Origin: Heliopora coerulea
Lineage: Eukaryota > Cnidaria > Anthozoa > Scleralcyonacea > Helioporidae
Direction: 5' to 3'
Assembly (NCBI GenBank): GCA_030142905.1
Contig: JASJOG010000044.1
Location: 793,001 to 857,000 of the forward strand
DNA: 64,000 nt
This document shows, in pieces, positions 47,820 to 59,653 of the stretch. A program made the translations under genes and the position numbers. The stretch's first letter is position 1; every line of letters starts with the position of its first letter. The notes under the pieces are model-generated. The model made no database searches, was not told the DNA's origin, and saw nothing but the letters and a program-made list of their open reading frames with translations.

Positions 47820-49890
47820 TTTGCTTCAGAAAATTAAGGAAAAAAGGATGCGGAACCTATTTTCTAAATATAAACCCTTTATAGCACTTTTAGAACATCA
47901 CTTAAGAGTTCCTTGTAAGTGTCGATAAGTGTTTCCGCATGTTTAACTTTGAATGGGAGTCGAAACAGATTTTGTTACAAAGCATTACTTAATTCACAAA
48001 ATTTACGCGTAAAATCACACAGCATTTCCGAACGAAATAAAATATATTTATTTCCAAATGATCTTGACAGGATTAGGTTACATATAAGCGTCGTAAAAAA
48101 TCACGACGTAGTTTAACGTTTTAACATTAAAATACGTTAATTGTGATTTTTATGACACCAATTCTGACGGGTCGCGTAGAAAGACCTTTCTTCGTGAGTT
48201 TCGATGTTCCAGTTGTTTTAACTATAGTGTGGTATACTATGGAATCCATCATTTGTACATCAGCATTTTTACGAAGTGTCTTGTTCAAATTATAGAGCAT
48301 GAATGCTATGTTGTTTTGACTAGCTGTTTACAACTGTTTAAGTGTTATTGTACAATGGTTCATAAGATGATTAGAAAACTGGAAATAAAATAAATTAAGA
48401 TTAGGTGATAGAATTATTGGGTATTATTTAATTGCTAAGTTCATTATGGTGAGGTCTTTTGGTTTATTTTTATCTCCTCGATTTATCTGTGCAGTTTTCC
48501 TAGTGTTCTGGTTTGTCCTGTTTTCCTTGAAAATGTTGAATTGCACCATCACAGGAGCGCACCATAACTTTAACATCTAACCAGGCAAACAAAAACGATC
48601 TTTCGAAACATTTATTTCGTTAAAATCAACGCGAAAACTGAAAAACATTGTGATCTTCCTGAGAATTGGTGTATATTTATTGCAAAATATCTTATTTTTA
48701 TACAGTTTGCACATACTGTTTTATTCAGTTTGAAAGGATTTCGTGACAAAAAAATCGTTTTGGAATATCTTCTTTCGAGACATGGGGTACTTCTAACCCG
48801 AAACTAGTCACCTTAGCTGAAGGAACGATATGCTTGACTCATTCGGCTTTGTAAACAATGGTATGTGTCCTTATTGAAATAGCTGTTTCCGACCATAAGT
48901 GGTTCCTTTCTCATCGTTTTTTTTAGTGTCTTTTACTGTTTACAGTTTTAATAGAAGTTACGAATTTCGACAGCCTTTTTCATGCTTTGACTAAATATTG
49001 AACGACGAAAACTGGAAATTGATCAACATCAGTGGAGAAAGTGTTTGAAGAAGAACGTCAAATAAAATTTGTTTATCTATTACGCATCATCAATCTCATT
49101 TGCGTTTTGATTCAGCTAGCTAACAGCTGATACTTTAATGAGCATTCATTTGTCTCAGAACGATTCATTCTAGTTATAAACAAAATAGGATTTTTTGTTA
49201 TGTCTTGTTGCCGTCTTGGAAAACTAATTTTTAGTTGACTTGCACGCAGGATGTCCTACTTTTCTGATATGTGAGTCGTTCCATTGTGACTAACATTTTG
49301 AAAAGTAATTTCATGATTAAAAATGGTCTTTGAATGATTTGAATAATGAAGTGGCCGCTGCTTCTTACAAAGAATTAGTCTCCTTAGCTGAAGGAACCAA
49401 ATAGTTCATTTATTCTTTACAAAATAAAGCATATTTTCTGACCTAAATTACCTGTTCCTGCTCATAAGTAGTTGAAGTCTTTTCCTATCATAATTATTTT
49501 TTATTGAATTTTGCCGTTCGAAATTTTCAACGAACTTTCTTATTAGAAGGAAACAGAGTAATTTGTGTTTTTAACTGAGTATTGAATGAAAAAATAAAAA
49601 TATAAAAGTCTGCTTGAAATTTGTGAAAGAATAATTTGACGAGAAGTAAAAGAAACTAAATTCATTAGCATTCGCTTCAGCTACGTGCTTATGCCCACAA
49701 GCATTCTGACAAGTACGAATAGGCATTCATAAGTTGCTGCAGTCATCAATACATCTAGCAGAATTTAACCACTGTAAAAAGAGCACTTTGTATTGTAGGG
49801 TAAGTTTCTTATCTTAGTGAAAGATGCCTTAACAAAGAGTATTTATATGAACAACTTTGTAGTTAAGTGTGGTAGCTTGGTAGATCTACA
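47820..49890. other. Non-coding upstream region of gene E
   Basis: No gene recognised. It is AT-rich and nearly identical to 57805-59653 of unit 2 except for the 227-bp segment 48359-48585. Two stretches, near 48800-48840 and 49375-49400, share a phrase like 'ccttagctgaaggaac', hinting at an old internal duplication of about 570 bp. Confidence 0.45.
48359..48585. other. 227-bp presence/absence difference between units 1 and 2
   Basis: Unit 1 carries this segment between 'acaatgg' and 'caaacaaaaacg'. In unit 2 these flanks are joined directly at about 58342. The segment has no clear terminal repeats or target duplication, so a deletion in unit 2 is as likely as an insertion in unit 1. Confidence 0.75.
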
Positions 49891-50970
49891 TGATTTTTAT
49901 GCGATGCTCTCAAGCCATTCTACTCAGAAAAACTTTCTAAGTCCCTGACAGGAATCGAACCCGTAACTTTCTGATCGCCGGTGAGATGCTCTAACCATTG
50001 GGCTACATGGACTTAGGTGGTGAGCAGTGGCGTACCGAGGGAGGTGGGGGGCGAAGGGGGCGGTTGCCCCAAGCGCCACATTCTTGGCGGGCGGCACCTA
50101 TTGGTTGGAGCGGCACTTAGGGTTTCATGTTTGAATCGCAATTGGGGCTTCCTGTTTACAAAATACAACCATGATAATAATTTTCCGATTTTGGTGTTTA
50201 GCTTTTGCCTGATAGCTCTTAAAAGACGTAAATAATATAACAGAATTTAAACCATGCGTGTGATTCAAAGTTAATGGTGACTGCTGACAATGTTATGAAT
50301 TGATTACGACTACAAGTATTATTTCCAAGTTAAAGCTTATCAAAACTTATCTCAGCTCCACAATGACGCAGTATAGGATAAGCAAACTAGCCATTCTCTC
50401 CATTGAATGTGAACTGGCTAATTCTATCGATTATGACAATGTCATGAACGAGTTTGCTTCACTGAAGGCCAGAAAATCAAGATGTGCTTTCAATAATTAA
50501 CTTTGGAGTTGGCCATTTAATCCAACAATCAATTGCAATAACATTGAAGAGACAATAAAAAGTAGCTTTATTTAGAAAGGTTTTGTTGACATTTCTTAAG
50601 TTTTCTTTCCTCGATATGTAAACATATTTTGTTAAGAACATATGCAGTATAGGTCGTGTAACAATCAAAAGTAAGTTGTAACAATCAAATAGCAGTTTTT
50701 TGTCCTCGTTTATGCAAATTTGTTCCGAAATTTTTTTAGGAAGCCACGCCCACGGGCCATTGAATATGCCCCCAGTGGAACTTCGACTCGCTACGCCACT
50801 GGTGGTGAGCGAACCAGTACATAAATGTAACGTTCGCTCACCATCTGAGTGAATGTAGCTCAATGATTAAAGTATCTCACCGGCGATCAGAAGGTTACAG
50901 GTTCGATTTCCGTCACGAACTCAGAAAGTTTTTCTGAGTAGAATAGCTTGAGAGCATCGCATAAAAATCA
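49891..50970. mobile_element. Foldback element with tRNA-like inverted arms, unit 1
   Basis: The left arm (49891-50016) and right arm (50836-50970) are inverted repeats of about 130 bp, running from 'tgatttttatgcgatgctct' to its complement. Each arm contains a tRNA-like block: GTAGC(C/T)CAATGGTTA resembles an A-box, and GGTTCGATT(C/T)C is a B-box. The arm ends in 'actcagaaagtttttctgag'. An hAT transposon is nested between the arms (50025-50801). The counterpart in unit 2 is 59654-60626. Confidence 0.7.
50025..50801 (+). mobile_element. hAT transposon remnant with C-terminal transposase fragment and 8-bp duplication
   Basis: The left end is CAGTGGCGTACCGAGG and the right end CTCGCTACGCCACTG. 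Both sides carry the direct repeat GTGGTGAG (50017-50024 and 50802-50809), the 8-bp target duplication of hAT elements. The plus strand at 50300-50500 encodes KLAILSIECELANSIDYDNV and then a lysine/arginine-rich end. This matches the C-terminal dimerisation end of hAT (ZMYM/TTF-type) transposases. The rest of the transposase is missing, so the element cannot move by itself. Confidence 0.85.
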
Positions 50971-52951
50971 ACAATAATTTTATAAAAATTAACATTCATG
51001 ACTAAACATTGTTGAAGAGTGCATGTGAAACTGATATGAATATTAATACCCGGTTTCGAAACGTTGTTGTTCCTGTTTGAACCTTTAAATATCTTGTGTG
51101 TATTAACATGAAAAGGCTAAATACATAGACAAAAATATTTGGATCCTTACATGAAAAATATTATGTCCTTATATACTTGATATTAACTTCAGTTACGTTG
51201 CGTTATGCTGTAAATTGTATTGATGTTGTTGTTAAATTGCTGAAACGTTGACCATTTGTTATTTCCTGTTGTATCTTGGAGTTAGTCGACCATGTAATGA
51301 ATCAAAATTGGAACTTTCATGAGTAATTCAGTTAGGTGTGAGAAAAGCTTCCAAACTTTGCCCAGTATATAGCCTTAGTAATCGATCTTATAATGCAAAG
51401 CTCATCTATTTGTAGCATATGTATTACGATTATAGCATTTATTAATGTCATAATAATGCTAAGACGCCTTAAGCAATAATAATAATTGGTTGCTCAAACG
51501 CTATGATACGGTTGAGGAAAGATAAAAAGCGATGGAGTCACCTGTTACATGAAGGTTCCGGTACCTAATTTAAATTTGATAATATGGTCCTTTGAAGGAA
51601 CGACAGTTTGTTAGTGTGCACATTTTTAAAGTGTTGGAATAATCGACAAATGATATGAGACAGTAGTGACAATAATGTCGGATTCAATATATTTATTTAG
51701 CAAATTTATTTCTTTATAATGAATCTGTAGGTTATACACGACCCTTAATCTCGCTAATCTCGTTTTCTGCTAGTTTCAAACCGATTTTTCGTGTTGTTCA
51801 ACACAGTTGAAGATAGGGAAACCGAAAAATGTACATGCTATGGCTTTTTAACTTTAACTTTACCCTAAGAGCAACACAACATTTCTAACACTCGAGGGGT
51901 GTTTGTCTCGTCGAGTCATTTTTAACCAAACAACACTACCTGCAGTTCTCTAGGGCGATACACAGAAATATTGGTTGACAAAAGAAAACAATTCAGTATT
52001 TGGAGAAGCTATCTCTTTTGTGACTTGCATGCGCTTCCAAGTTAAAGGACGGATTGCAACTGCATTGAGACTTTTCTGAAGGGAATATTTCATGAAATGT
52101 TCTCTTCATGTTACCGTAAGGATGATTCTGAAATTGAGAGTTTTGGCTGCGGTAAAATAGATAGCTTCTATAAACTTGACAATGCACTCAAATGAATGCA
52201 TTTTAGATGTTTATTCTACGAAAAAAAAAGCTTTCGTCAACCTTCAACTTCAATGAAACTGAATCTGTTTTTGCATATTGTGAACGCCTGTTGCGAATAT
52301 CACCGACTTACATTTATCATTTTGTTTTGCAAAAATAGTTGTAATAGTGCTTGTTTCCATTTTGATCTTGAGAAGAGAGCCCGCAAGTTATTTGGTTGAG
52401 TGGAGTAGGATAGGTTAAGCCATTACGGTTCGACTTACGAAGACAGTAAATGATATTTTATATTGTGATTCAACCATTTTCAATCATCAATCATGGATTC
52501 ATTTTGGAATTTCCTTATTAGTTTTTGCTCTTTTACTCTGATGGTTCGATATGTGACTTTTAGAAATCAGCTATCAATTTGTTTATCTATCCAATAAAGT
52601 TGCAGTTATAGAGGAATCACTTTCAGCGGGATACAGCGAGAACATTCAACGAAAATATTAAATGTCATCGACACGTTGAGAATACAAAGAACTGAATAAA
52701 GAGCTAATTGGTTGTTTTCCGTTCACTATTGTGCTAAAATGATGATGTTAACTGCTGATGCTGGAAATGTATCATGCACATTGCACAAACAAATGCATAA
52801 AGCAAATATCATTCGCCTTTATCATTATCGAAAAACCTAAATTGGTTTTAATTTTGCGGACTTTAATCCATGCCTCTCCAAGTTCAACTTGAAAGTGTAA
52901 AGCTTGTAAATATGTTTGTCTTTGTTCTTCTACTTTTGATTGTCAGTTTCA
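50971..52951. other. Right flank of unit 1, no gene recognised
   Basis: AT-rich DNA matching 60627-62617 of unit 2 with several per cent difference and small indels. Open frames such as 52196-52399 have frame-shifting indels relative to the unit 2 copy, which argues against coding. Confidence 0.5.
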
Positions 52952-53157
52952 AAATATACTCGTGCATATCTAGCCTTGTAACAAAACAAAATGCTTTACC
53001 AAGAGCATAACGTATAAAAACCCAATGCCGGCTGACAGTTTGAAGTAATAGAGCAGAAAACATACTCCGAATAGAATCATCTAGAGAACTCAAGATATGA
53101 GTAAATGGAAGACGGGAACTAAACTGGTAATATTTCGGTAAAATTTTCTCACAATTT

Positions 53158-53402
53158 TTGGATTCGGTTCGATTCTGGCTCCGTGCAGTTTCCTGATTAA
53201 AACTACTTCGGTCACATGTGCGAAGAGCGTTCTCCAGGTTTGTCTCTACCAAGCATCGTAAGGTTTCTCCCGGTACTCTGGTTTCCTCCTGTAGTAACAC
53301 TGGATGATGAGGGGTGGCCCTTTCTGGACCTCTAGGGAGAACAGTTTGGATAGTTGATAGGGTTATCCAGTATATATAAAGGTACTTTACTTTACTTTAC
53401 TC
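53158..53402 (+). mobile_element. 5'-truncated tRNA-derived SINE in unit 2
   Basis: It is the same truncated copy as at 43164-43410, with a few substitutions and the same 'ctttactttactct' tail region. Confidence 0.8.
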
Positions 53403-53988
53403 TTTTGCTTTATTACAAAGTCATCAAACCGGTTTGATAATAATACAATAACATATCTAGAACGATCCTTTTGTCGGATGGTAGACATGTGTACCGGCAG
53501 AAGAGGCGGACTTAATTTTAACCAACCCAATACTCAACTCCTTTGTTCCTCACTGGTTAAGTTGTAACTGATTCTTGCTTGATAGTAGACATGTTTATCG
53601 GCAGAAGAGACCGAACTTAATTTTAACAAACCCAACAATCAACTCCTTTGTTTCTAACTGGTTAAGTGCTAAACTGATTCTTGCTTTATCGCTTTTCGCA
53701 GATTAGAAAAACGTGAACATACTGTCATAAACAACTATTTCGTTTGACACAAAATTTATTTTTATACGACTACAAAACCCTGCTTAACAACAAGATCTCA
53801 ATGAGTGGATTCCACCATAGCTGCCAAACTAAAAGATGCGATTCATCTCTGATGAATTTAAAAGTTATCACTTATTTCATGAATGTGGTTCTATTGTGGT
53901 ACAAAAACTATTCCATTGGTTATTTGTTACGTTTGTAAAGTAAGGACATTACATTACTCCACATTCTTCATTTGCCAGGAGTTTTGTT

Positions 53989-56900
53989 TCACTCTCCGGT
54001 TTGATCCTTCTGAATTGTGGCGTAGTCACTTTCAGTAAGATCTTCTTCAAACTCATGTAACACTGTCCATGGACGTTCTTCATCCATTGCCAAGGGTGTG
54101 TTTTCTGAGAAGTGAAAAAAAGGTTTAAGTACATATGTACGTAACTAAAATCCGACAATGTGGGCTAGCATTCCTATATTTGATGTAATCTTGCTTTGTT
54201 CTCTCAGGTGGTCATTGAGAAAGTCCCCAGAGCAAATTTTGAAAGCGATTTATGAGTCATCGTGATCACTGGAAGAGCCTAGCGTAGGACGCAGATGAGC
54301 TGCATTATTCAAAACCAACAAACCCTAACAAAAATTTCATTTGTCTTTATGGAATTGGAATGTTTTCGCATATGAAACTCTCATTTCATATGTGAAATCG
54401 AAACCTCCTCACGTGCAAAATATCCAATTTATATGTGAAATGACTTAGTTCAAAATTTTGCATTTGAAACGTTGATACACGAAACCTTTGTTTAAGATAT
54501 GAAATTGGAGATTCACATATGAAAATTAATTTTGCTCGTGAAATTTTCATTTCAGGTATAATATTGAAACATTTACACATATGGAGTACTATTTTTATAT
54601 GTGGAATGACGTGAAATTTTTGTTAGGGAATATATGCGAAATATTAAAATCTAATGTTTCGTTGCGATACTTGCATGCAATATCTCTAGAGAGTCACATT
54701 ACAGGTTAAACAAGTGAGGACAAGTGGATACTAATCCCAAACATTAACCAATAGGATTTAAAAATGAGAATAAATCTTACAGTGGAGTGGCAAAGACGAT
54801 AAATAGACAATATGCGAGAAAGAGAAGTTAAACGGAAACATAACAGGCAGAACAAAATGGAAAGAATGGCGTCGTGTTCTATGCTTGGGTCTATAACATT
54901 CATCACTGGACTACCCATTCCTCCTGGGGAGTGTATCACTGATATGGCTAATGATTCAATGAATAAACTAAGAGCGAGGCAAACTTGGTTTTATTAATTT
55001 TATAAAATATTGAAAATCTTAAACAAAAGTATAGCACCAAAGTCTTGGAGACTGAACGAAAACAACACCTGTAATATAAATTCATAACTTGAACTGACCT
55101 TCATCTCTTCGTTCTATCTTGCATGCCCATTTGACAACTTGAGAAAATGTTTTAGAAAGTTAAGGATTAATAACTTAAGAAAAGTTAAAAAGCAGACTGA
55201 AACCATTACAATCAGACAGCATTTAACCCTTTCCGGTCCGTACCCGATTTTTTTAGTTTTACTCGCCAGATAATTTTACTTGTTAAGGGGAGACGTCTTG
55301 GACAGGAAAGGATTAAATTAAACTGAATGTATCACGCGTTCGTTCATTCGTTCTTTCATTTGTCCGTCCATCCATCCATTCGTTTCTTCGTTCGTTCTTT
55401 CATTCGATCTCTCGTTCGTTCGTTCGTTCGTTCATTCGTTCTTGCTTGCTTCCTTCCTTCCTTCCTTTCCTTCCTTCCTTTCCTTCCTTCCCGTCCCTTT
55501 TTCTTCTTATTCTTGAAACAAATATACCCTTATCCAAATTTTCCTTCACTCTCCCACCCTATCTCTAATGCACTAATTCCATCACACTTCCTCACACATT
55601 CATTCGCCGAAGTTCCCTTATACTCACTCTCGTTCTAAATCAAGCCCACTTATACTCTCTCAATGAAGCCCACCTAAAATTTGCCCTCTGATAATCCATC
55701 AGTCTATCACCTATTTACCTTTATGAGCATTTGGACCTGGATCTGCCAGCTTGCAGGCCTTTTTGACGGCTTTCTTCAATTTCTTCTTGATCTTCCTGAA
55801 AGCCCTTCGCAAACGTCTGAAAAATCGACGTCTTCGTCGACGTCTTCGTCGCCGTCTTCTTCCCGGGAATCTCTTAAACAGTCCAGGTTCATCCGCTGCA
55901 TTCGATGTTACTTCGTTTCTCTTCACTGCAGTTTCGCTTTAACGGGAAATTAGAAAGCTCATGTGAAAGACTTCTAGTAACAGCGCCATTGTTAGCCAAA
56001 AATAATAAACTGGTTTGCAGGTAATCGTGGACTAGCGCGCTTATTTCCAAACATGGCTGCTTCAAGCAAAAAAAAAAATGGATATTAAATTTTTATTCAG
56101 TTAGAGTGATGAAGATTGCTCATTTCATTGCTAGTTGCGGCTTTACGGGAGTCTTGAGGCGTATTGCCAACCGATGCAAACAGCGGGACAGTTTTGCTAA
56201 ATGTTGTTTACCACATATTGCTAGCGTTTTTGTATGACAAAGGTTTTTACCCTTCCAAACATAACATGCCCTCAAACTGTGTCCCCTCAAATTGGTAAAC
56301 CTGGAGACACCACTGTCCATAGAGTTGCCAACTGTATGGTACAGCTTCCTGATTAATGATGAGGTTATATAGTGTCGTATCACTAGGTGTGGCATTCTTG
56401 GCTTGATGTTAAATTGAAAATGGTATTAATTTAGCCCTTAGGCTGCGGGTCGAGTCCTATAAGTCCCAACATTTGCTCTTATCAGTTTTGTCCCTGACAA
56501 ATTGGCGAGCCAAACCACGAAATAAAAGATCAAGTTTATTTATTTTAATATCAAAAGCGAAAAATCAAGATAGGAAAAATAGCCATTGTCTATACATCTT
56601 CCCCCCTATCTTTTTCTGAAAGGGAGATCGAAAGTTCACGGGATCGAAATATCTGAACACTTTCACCCCCAATGATCCACCGTTGTGGGCCAGTAGAGAT
56701 TGTATGATAGTATTCATTTGCACGCTATGAGTTCACCAAACAGCCTCACTCCCTTCTACATGACAGCCGTAGTTGTGTCTCTGTAAAGAAATCAACCACT
56801 AAAGGTAACTAAGTGGGCCGTGCGAGGAGATCTTCTAAAGTGCTCGGGAAGTACAGTGTTTAAAAACAACAAAATGCTCTTAGTCTTTGTTTTTCTTAAA

Positions 56901-57752
56901 TAGTCAAATACTGATAAAAAAACCAACAAACACGACAATGCAATTCATTAACCCTTTCCTGTCCGAGACGTCTCCTTTTGACAAGTAAAATCGTCTGGCT
57001 TTAGCCAGAGTAAAGTTAAAAAGTCGGGTACGGACCGGAAAGGGTTAAAGCGATTTAAATCGAATGAAAAATTGTTGCCAAGAACGCGTTGAGTGCTTTG
57101 TTTGAGTGCCTAGGAAGTAAATTGTCGAAAGTGCTTCGCGAAACATGGAGGATTTGACACTTCAGTTAACTTATGTCAAGAACGAGTGAGGCATTATTCT
57201 TTCGCCTGGATGACGTCTGACTGGGGATTGAAAACAATGATAAAATATCAATATTATTATTGATAATGCTTGCAGTTAAATATACCTCTTTGCCAGGGAA
57301 TTCGAATCAGAAACTGCGTCGGTGTCTTCTTCTCTGTTGTTCTCATCATCATCATCATCACCATCATCTTCTTCATTGTTTGAAATTTCTTTATTTTCAA
57401 ATGCATCGTCCCTGGGAAAATTAAAGAATATTTAACGAACTTTATTGAGTCGTGGTTAAATTAAGTGAAAAAGAAAAAAAAATAATAAAACTTACGCTCT
57501 GATAAGAAAAGATCGAGAAACTTGATTTATATCAGTAAACTTAACAATCTAGTGCAACGAAGCCAAATGTTAATTGGACAAAAGTAACTGAGTCATTTCT
57601 TACATGTCTTCCTCGCTTTCAGGATAGGTTTGATCATTTTCAGGGCTCAATTTTTTAATCCCGTCGATTTGCGATGTATCTTCACATCGACCCCTGGTGA
57701 GAAAGATTCCAAAAGTTGCGACCACCAAGGCCAAAATCGTGTAAAACTTCAT
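53989..57752 (-). CDS. Cationic secreted peptide precursor F (recent duplicate of E)
   Basis: Exons are 57604-57752, 57286-57411, 55719-55936 and 53989-54104, equal in length to those of gene E (609 nt, 202 residues) and with the same phases, signal peptide, twelve-arginine run, amphipathic helix and acidic tail. I see two amino-acid differences from E, both Lys to Asn: one in the acidic exon 2 (SNN against SNK before EEDDG) and one near the end of the core (PGPNAHK against PGPKAHK). TATAAAA (57798-57804) and the polyadenylation signal (53755-53760) are conserved. All splice sites are intact, so both copies should be expressible. It would add gene dosage or a slightly less charged variant. 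Function is inferred as for E. Confidence 0.77.
55330..55510. repeat. TTCG/TTCC microsatellite, intron 3 of peptide gene F
   Basis: It is the counterpart of 45300-45545 in unit 1, about 65 bp shorter, and again purine-rich on the coding strand. The length difference inside an otherwise nearly identical region shows that the tract changes length quickly. Confidence 0.88.
56948..57048. repeat. Foldback element in intron 2 of gene F
   Basis: It is the unit 2 copy of 46972-47062, with the same 'ttaacccttt' and 'aaagggttaa' ends. Confidence 0.75.
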
Positions 57753-57797
57753 CTTGATGCAGCTTCACAACTAGCGTTCTCAACAGTTAGATGGCCC

Positions 57798-57804
57798 TTT
57801 TATA
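57798..57804 (-). promoter_or_regulatory. TATA box of peptide gene F
   Basis: TATAAAA on the coding strand, 46 bp before the start codon at 57752, identical to gene E. Confidence 0.7.
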
Positions 57805-59653
57805 CTTTTTGCTTCAGAAAATTAAGGAAAAAAGGATGCGGAACCTATTTTCTAAATATAAACCCTTTATAGCACTTTTAGAACATCACTTAAGAGTTCC
57901 TTGTAAGTGTCGATAAGTGTTTCCGCATGTTTAACTTTGAATGGGAGTCGAAACAGGTTTTGTTACAAAGCATTACTTAATTCACAAAATTTACCCGTAA
58001 AATCACACAGCATTTCCGAACGAAATAAAACAATTATTTCCAAATGATCTTGACAGGATTAGGTTACATATAAGCGTCGTAAAAAATCACGACGTAGTTT
58101 AACGTTTTAACATTAAAATACGTTAATTGTGATTTTTATGACACCAATTCTGACAGGTCGCGTAGACAAACCTTTCTTCGTGAGATTCGATGTTTCAGTT
58201 GTTTTAACTGTAGTGTGGTATACTATGGAATCCATCATTTGTACATCAGCATTTTTACGAAGTGTCTTGTTCAAATTATAGAGCATGAATGCTATGTTGT
58301 TTTGACTAACTGTTTACAACTGTTTAAGTGTTATTGTAGAATGGCAAACAAAAACGATCTTTCGAAACATTTATTTCGTTAAAATCAACGCGAAAACTGA
58401 AAAACATTGTGATCTTCCTGAGAATTGGTGTATATTTATTGCAAAATATCTTATTTTTATACAGTTTGCACATACTGTTTTATTCAGTTTGAAAGGATTT
58501 CGTGACAAAAAAATCGTTTTAGAATATCTTCTTTCGAGACATGGGGTACTTCTAACCCGAAACTAGTCACCTTAGCTGAAGGAACGATATGCTTGACTCA
58601 TTCGGCTTTGTAAACAATGGTATGTGTCCTTATTGAAATAGCTGTTTCCGACCATAAGTGGTTCCTTTCTCATCGTTTTTTTTTTGGTGTCTTTTACTGT
58701 TTACAATTTTAATAGAAGTTACGAATTTCGACAGCCTTTTTCATGCTTTGACTAAATATTGAACGACGAAAACTGGAAATTGATCAACATCAGTGGAGAA
58801 AGTGTTTGAAGAAGAACGTCAAATAAAATTTGTTTATCTATTACGCATCATCAATCTCATTTGCGTTTTGATTCAGCTAGCTAACAGCTGATACTTTAAT
58901 GAGCATTCATTTGTCTCAGAACGATTCATTCTAGTTATAAACAAAATAGGATTTTTTGTTATGTCTTGTTGCCGTCTTGGAAAACTAATTTTTAGTTGAC
59001 TTGCACGCAGGATGTCCTACTTTTCTGATATGTGAGTCGTTCCATTGTGACTAACATTTTGAAAAGTAATTTCATGATTAAAAATGGTCTTTGAATGATT
59101 TGAATAATGAAGTGGCCGCTGCTTCTTACAAAGAATTAGTCTCCTTAGCTGAAGGAACCAAATAGTTCATTTATTCTTTACAAAATAAAGCATATTTTCT
59201 GACCTAAATTACCTGTTCCTGCTCATAAGTAGTTGAAGTCTTTTCCTATCATAATTATTTTTTATTGAATTTTGCCGTTCGAAATTTTCAACGAACTTTC
59301 TTATTAGAAGGAAACAGAGTAATTTGTGTTTTTAACTGAGTATTGAATGAAAAAATAAATATATAAAAGTCTGCTTCAAATTTGTGAAAGAATAATTTGA
59401 CGAGAAGTAAAAGAAACTAAATTCATTAGCTTCGCTTCAGCTACGTGCTTATGCCCACAAGCATTCTGACAAGTACGAATAGGCATTCATAAGTTGCTGC
59501 AGTCATCAATACATCTAGCAGAATTTAACCACTGTAAAATGAACACTTTGTATTGTAGGGTAAGTTTCTTGTCATAGTGAAAGATACCTTAACAAACAGT
59601 ATTTATATGAACAATAACTTTGTAGTTAAGTGTGGTAGCTTGGTAGATATATA
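57805..59653. other. Non-coding upstream region of gene F
   Basis: This is the unit 2 counterpart of 47820-49890, nearly identical apart from the missing 227-bp segment. No gene recognised. Confidence 0.45.

Larger units (their letters stand above)
42966..52951. repeat. Tandem unit 1 of a roughly 10-kb repeat (carries peptide gene E)
   Basis: The unit starts at 'aaatatactcgtgcatatct' and is 9986 bp long. Unit 2 starts with the same sequence at 52952 and unit 3 at 62618. Order inside: truncated SINE, a 105-bp direct repeat, gene E, then about 5 kb of non-coding DNA containing a tRNA-like foldback with a nested hAT element. Between 45.7 and 49.8 kb unit 1 and unit 2 differ by well under two per cent in the stretches I compared. 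In the first kilobase and after 50 kb they differ by several per cent. Unit 1 has 48359-48585, which unit 2 lacks. Confidence 0.9.

Noticed and set aside
49925..50010. Possible tRNA genes at the foldback arms and at 5040-5150 and 8400-8500
   Set aside because: B-boxes are good, but acceptor stems and complete cloverleaves are not apparent, and copies occur as inverted repeats or SINE heads.
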